Source of the DNA: an uncultured Ruminococcus sp.
GTDB taxonomy: Bacteria; Bacillota; Clostridia; Oscillospirales; Ruminococcaceae
Assembly: GCA_947174625.1 (NCBI GenBank)
Contig: CAMWJT010000079.1
Span: 1 to 6,241, forward strand
DNA length: 6,241 bases
Direction: 5' to 3'
The position numbers and the translations under genes are program-made. This document shows, piece after piece, positions 4,006-6,241 of this stretch (its first letter is position 1; every line of letters starts with the position of its first letter). A model generated the notes under the pieces. That model worked only from the letters and a program-made list of their open reading frames with translations, had not been told where the DNA came from and made no database searches.

Positions 4006-5607
4006 ATGACAAATGAAATTTTTTTAGAAACAGCACAAACAACCGCAAAAAAGCACAGACCAAATGTGCAATTTGACAAACTTCCGAGGGACAAAGATCA
4101 CCCTTACACCATGATTTCCAATGATGAATCTAGTTTTGCACAAGACGACGGTCTGACTGCTGCTGCATATGGTCTCATGTGTAAAGTACAATCTCTTTTT
4201 AAAAATTGGCACTTTTCAATTGCTGGGTTTAGTACGCTTTTTAAAGACGGAGAAGATAAAATTTCGTCTCTTCTAGATGAATTGGAAGAGAATAACTATC
4301 TCATCAGAAAACGGATCAGAGATAAACTCGGCAGATATGAAAGCTTCTCCTATCATTTCTTTGAATCCAGTAAGGAATGCTTGGCATACAAAAAAGAACA
4401 CGAAGAAGAGCTAGCTGAGGTTGAGGCAGTGGAAAAATCTGTCAAGACCAAATCTAAAAAAACTGCTAAGACGACGGAAACCGTGCCAGAAGTTGTCACT
4501 TTCACAGAACAGACCAGACAAGTCCAATCACCGGATGAAACACCAGACAAAATTACTGCGATACTGGAAGAAAATGTTATCACAGTTACTCAGGAATTTG
4601 CTATTAAAACTGCTGGTTATCTGATTTCCGCTGTCAATAAAGGGATCATCGCTTTGGATGTTGTCAAGGACAAGCTGAACGCAATCATTGACAAGCAACA
4701 TTCTCTTGATGCTTTCCTGCATATCCTGGAAGAAAAATGCACCAATGCTTTGAAAAAACTGAAAAATCCGAACGCAAAGTACAGATTTATCAGAAAAACA
4801 ATGGTCAACATTCTGAATGAGTATGACCCGGATTCCCCAGAGCCTGTGCCACAGTCTGCACAGATCATGCCATCCGCACAGACCATACCATCCGCACAGA
4901 CCATGCCATCTGCACAGACCATGCCATCTGCACAGCAATCCAAAAAACAGACAAATATACATCCGCAAGAAAATACCATGCCGCCAACCCTAGGCTTCAG
5001 AGATCTGCTTCTTAAGATTTGTTGTTCTCTACCTGTAAAATATGCCAATGAAGAGTATTATGGTATCAGTTTCGACAATGCAGAAAAATTCTGGGCTTCT
5101 CTGGATTTAGAGCCTGACGAATATGAACATGACCTCAGAACATGTTATATAGGAGAAGATCTGAGACACAATCCTGAAAATATGGAAAATGCGCTCAAGT
5201 TTTTGATGGGTTGGGATACCTTGGAAGCCTCAGAATTCAAGTCATTTTCCAATTATGCTATTTCATGCCTTGCAGAAGTACTTCAGACAGCACACTGCTG
5301 CGGAGAATTTGTAAACTATCACCAGTTAATTAAAAATCTGAATTGCATTAACTCTGGCGGAGAAAATGACTATGAACGCCATACAAATGAAGATTCTATT
5401 TATCTCTTCATGAAAAGTTTCTTTGATTACTATTGTAATAAAATTGAACAATATCCGCCAAGAACTAACAAAAAGGGTTATATTACCAGAATGCTTGTGA
5501 ACTACTTAAATGGTGAATATCAGGCGTATCATGCTCATGTTCATGCAAGCTTTAAAAATCTGAAAAGAAATTTTACCGTGGAACGTTCACACTCTGACGA
5601 CCCATAA
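4006..5607 (+). CDS. Winged-helix replication-initiator-like protein
   Basis: A 533-aa protein; ATG at 4006 follows AGGAG by 10 nt. Residues about 33-120 match the N-terminal winged-helix module of Firmicutes phage/plasmid replication proteins: YTMISNDESS, then LTAAAYGLMCKVQSL, NWHFSIAGFSTLFKDGEDKI, LLDELEENNYLIRKRIRDKL and a beta wing GRYESFSYHFFE. In that family it binds origin DNA or organises the primosome. Residues 128-180 are a charged, low-complexity linker. Residues 185-273 are helical and Lys-rich. Residues 283-312 are five PSAQTM-type hexapeptide repeats. Residues 325-533 form a globular, Cys/Tyr-rich C-terminal region I do not recognise. It has no helicase Walker motif and no relaxase or rolling-circle motif. 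It lies 138 bp after the repressor gene. A replication role is inferred from the N-terminal domain and repeat-rich flanks; a transcription factor of similar fold is the alternative. Confidence 0.72.
   Translation: MTNEIFLETAQTTAKKHRPNVQFDKLPRDKDHPYTMISNDESSFAQDDGLTAAAYGLMCKVQSLFKNWHFSIAGFSTLFKDGEDKISSLLDELEENNYLIRKRIRDKLGRYESFSYHFFESSKECLAYKKEHEEELAEVEAVEKSVKTKSKKTAKTTETVPEVVTFTEQTRQVQSPDETPDKITAILEENVITVTQEFAIKTAGYLISAVNKGIIALDVVKDKLNAIIDKQHSLDAFLHILEEKCTNALKKLKNPNAKYRFIRKTMVNILNEYDPDSPEPVPQSAQIMPSAQTIPSAQTMPSAQTMPSAQQSKKQTNIHPQENTMPPTLGFRDLLLKICCSLPVKYANEEYYGISFDNAEKFWASLDLEPDEYEHDLRTCYIGEDLRHNPENMENALKFLMGWDTLEASEFKSFSNYAISCLAEVLQTAHCCGEFVNYHQLIKNLNCINSGGENDYERHTNEDSIYLFMKSFFDYYCNKIEQYPPRTNKKGYITRMLVNYLNGEYQAYHAHVHASFKNLKRNFTVERSHSDDP
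4852..4935 (+). repeat. 18-bp tandem repeats inside the replication gene (possible iterons)
   Basis: Unit CCATCYGCACAGACCATR occurs in full at 4870-4887, 4888-4905 and 4906-4923, with a degenerate copy before (4852-4869) and a 12-bp partial copy after (4924-4935). It encodes PSAQTM/PSAQTI. The third-position changes are few (C/T, A/G), so DNA and protein repeat equally well. Origins lying inside initiator genes, bound by the initiator at such repeats, are known for several Gram-positive replicons; here it is a suggestion only. Confidence 0.8.
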
Positions 5608-5640
5608 GTTATGCAATGTCATCTGACATGAATACTTAAA

Positions 5641-5664
5641 AAAGGCTGATGCAAATCGGTCTTT
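5641..5664 (+). terminator. Hairpin with GCAA tetraloop after the replication gene
   Basis: AAAGGCTGAT (5641-5650) pairs with ATCGGTCTTT (5655-5664) over ten base pairs, two of them G-U in the + strand RNA, closed by a GCAA (GNRA) loop. The T-tract is short and partly in the stem. It lies about 33 bp past the replication gene stop and is the best candidate for its terminator. The + strand RNA pairing favours + orientation. Confidence 0.55.
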
Positions 5665-5782
5665 TCGTGCTGTCTGAATGTATCATAGGACAGCAGAAAA
5701 ATTTCTGAATTTATTAAAAACAAATTATTTTATCAAAAAACAAGTATAAAAATGAATTTTTCAAATACGAGAAATTTTCATA

Positions 5783-5850
5783 CCATTTTTTTGAATCTTG
5801 AACGAGATGCTGGAAGCATTTAAAAGCAATCTAAAGAATCAAAAAAATGG
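5783..5850. repeat. Long inverted repeat with nested palindrome
   Basis: Arm 5783-5799 (CCATTTTTTTGAATCTT) matches the complement of 5834-5850 at 16 of 17 positions. The 34-bp interior holds a second palindrome, ATGCT-GGA-AGCAT (5807-5819). It could extrude as a cruciform or fold in single-stranded DNA, and a T-tract follows on the + strand. Confidence 0.6.
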
Positions 5851-5926
5851 CTTTTTTTCTTTGTTTTATCCTAAACCGGAAATTCCAGAACAGGAGATTC
5901 CAGAACAGGAAAATCGGGGACAATAG
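5807..5926 (+). CDS. Possible 39-aa ORF with EIPEQ repeats
   Basis: ATG at 5807-5809 opens a frame to TAG at 5924-5926: MLEAFKSNLKNQKNGFFSLF, then YPKPEIPEQEIPEQENRGQ. The composition is coding-like, but there is no clear Shine-Dalgarno (only GAACGAG) and no promoter. The start lies inside the long inverted repeat, and the EIPEQ repeat comes from the 15-bp DNA repeat. It may be a true small gene, a leftover gene end, or chance. Confidence 0.22.
   Translation: MLEAFKSNLKNQKNGFFSLFYPKPEIPEQEIPEQENRGQ
5878..5922 (+). repeat. Three 15-bp direct repeats
   Basis: GGAAATTCCAGAACA (5878-5892) and GGAGATTCCAGAACA (5893-5907) differ at one base, and a third unit (5908-5922) matches at 11 of 15. They are head-to-tail, not quite 1.5 helical turns apart, and could be protein-binding repeats. 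Confidence 0.55.
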
Positions 5927-5971
5927 ACTAAAGACTTAAAAAAGAAAGAAAGAAATAAATTATGTGAAACG

Positions 5972-6009
5972 TCAGTCCGTCAGTCAAAGATGTCGGACTG
6001 ATTGACTGA
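5972..6009. promoter_or_regulatory. Double-arm inverted repeat (TCAGTC twice, GACTGA twice)
   Basis: TCAGTC-CG-TCAGTC (5972-5985) faces GACTGA-TT-GACTGA (5996-6009) across 10 nt. Each hexamer is an 8-bp-spaced direct repeat on its own arm, so the whole is both a hairpin and four half-sites. It ends 35 bp before the -35 of the next promoter, a suitable place for an operator. A terminator is less likely because T-rich sequence begins only about 11 nt later. Confidence 0.5.
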
Positions 6010-6044
6010 TTATACTGCTAATTTTTTTATTTTCTTCAAAGAGA

Positions 6045-6073
6045 TTGACAAACCAATCTTCTAGGTGTATAAT
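6045..6073 (+). promoter_or_regulatory. Consensus promoter
   Basis: TTGACA (6045-6050) and TATAAT (6068-6073) match consensus perfectly with a 17-bp spacer. Predicted start is near 6080, leaving a leader of about 50 nt before the ORF at 6129. No repressor-type TAGCA-N7-TGCTA operator is present. Confidence 0.85.
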
Positions 6074-6128
6074 AAAAAACAGAATTGCTATTTTTTAATC
6101 TAATAAAAAGAAAAGGAGCTTAATTATC

Positions 6129-6188
6129 ATGTCAGACCTTAAAAAATTAAGTAGAAAAGAATCAATTATGTATGCTTTTGATTTATAA
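6129..6188 (+). CDS. 19-codon ORF with strong signals; possible broken 5' end of a transporter gene
   Basis: ATG at 6129-6131 follows AAAAGGAG by 10 nt and a consensus promoter by about 55 bp. The frame encodes MSDLKKLSRKESIMYAFDL, then TAA. Past the stop it continues as IMLFDIFMALSSFFSIS to the window edge, hydrophobic like a first membrane helix. KLSRKE-x-I-x-YAF(G)DL followed by a helix resembles the N terminus of GPH-family sugar:cation symporters (established family, recalled pattern), so this may be such a gene with a nonsense mutation or small indel. Otherwise it is a genuine 19-aa peptide or leader. The window ends too soon to decide; the transporter idea is weak inference. Confidence 0.42.
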   Translation: MSDLKKLSRKESIMYAFDL

Positions 6189-6241
6189 ATTATGCTTTTT
6201 GATATTTTCATGGCACTTAGTTCTTTCTTTTCAATTTCTGC

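Larger units (their letters stand above)
5608..6128. other. 521-bp repeat-rich, AT-rich intergenic region; candidate origin
   Basis: No confident gene lies here. It holds a 14-bp palindrome ATGTCA-TC-TGACAT (5616-5629), a terminator-like hairpin (5641-5664), an inverted repeat TGCTGTC-N14-GACAGCA (5668-5695), a long inverted repeat (5783-5850), 15-bp direct repeats (5878-5922), a double-armed hairpin (5972-6009) and a promoter (6045-6073). Clustered repeats in AT-rich DNA directly after an initiator gene suit a replication origin or control region. Confidence 0.4.

Noticed and set aside
4852..4935. CRISPR array
   Set aside because: The repeats are immediately tandem at 18 bp without spacers, lie in frame in a gene, and have no cas genes nearby.
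4528..5048. Minus-strand frames with Trp/Cys/Gly-rich repeats opposite the replication gene
   Set aside because: These are reverse readings of the 18-bp PSAQTM repeats, with no binding site or promoter. The plus-strand gene explains the sequence fully.
6129..6241. Minus-strand frame entering from the right edge
   Set aside because: It reads open for about 45 codons, but the plus strand here has a perfect promoter, Shine-Dalgarno and ATG, which is stronger evidence. The antisense frame cannot be excluded without more sequence.

Overview
The window looks like part of a mobile element (integrated prophage, integrative/mobilisable element or plasmid-like replicon) from a low-GC Gram-positive bacterium, most likely a gut-type Clostridia (Lachnospiraceae-like). 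The reasons are strong AGGAG ribosome binding sites, consensus TTGACA/TATAAT promoters with 17-bp spacers, AT-rich intergenic DNA, and a gene set of tyrosine recombinase, Cro/CI-like repressor and winged-helix replication protein. The organism assignment is inference from style only.

Layout. Positions 1-841 hold two minus-strand genes of unknown function: one cut by the left edge and a single-pass membrane protein. Positions 842-1361 carry no intact gene, but show broken coding-like frames on the minus strand. Positions 1362-3330 read as one minus-strand operon. In transcription order it encodes a 28-aa peptide, a 16-aa leader-like peptide spanning a perfect palindrome, a 116-codon gene interrupted by a single in-frame TGA, an 81-aa protein, a 69-aa protein (1-nt gap), and a 274-aa tyrosine recombinase. 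Several of these are too short or too broken for ordinary gene calling.

Positions 3331-3543 form a compact genetic switch: two face-away consensus promoters and four copies of an operator of form TAGCA-N7-TGCTA, one lying in the spacer of each promoter. The rightward promoter drives a 107-aa XRE-family repressor. The leftward promoter drives the recombinase operon. The likely logic is lambda-like: the repressor holds the integrase/small-protein operon off and limits its own synthesis. It has no self-cleavage domain, so induction must work some other way.

Right of the repressor, after a hairpin and a perfect 11-bp inverted repeat, is a 533-aa replication-initiator-like protein with an N-terminal winged helix. 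Its middle holds 18-bp tandem repeats encoding PSAQTM units, which could also be iterons. Positions 5608-6128 are AT-rich and rich in inverted and direct repeats, a candidate origin/regulatory region. It ends in a consensus promoter driving a short ORF (6129-6188) that may be the broken start of a transporter gene.

Across the window, CAGCTCCGG hairpins recur three times. The U-tract sides of most terminator-like hairpins face against the adjacent genes, as if to block antisense or incoming transcription.
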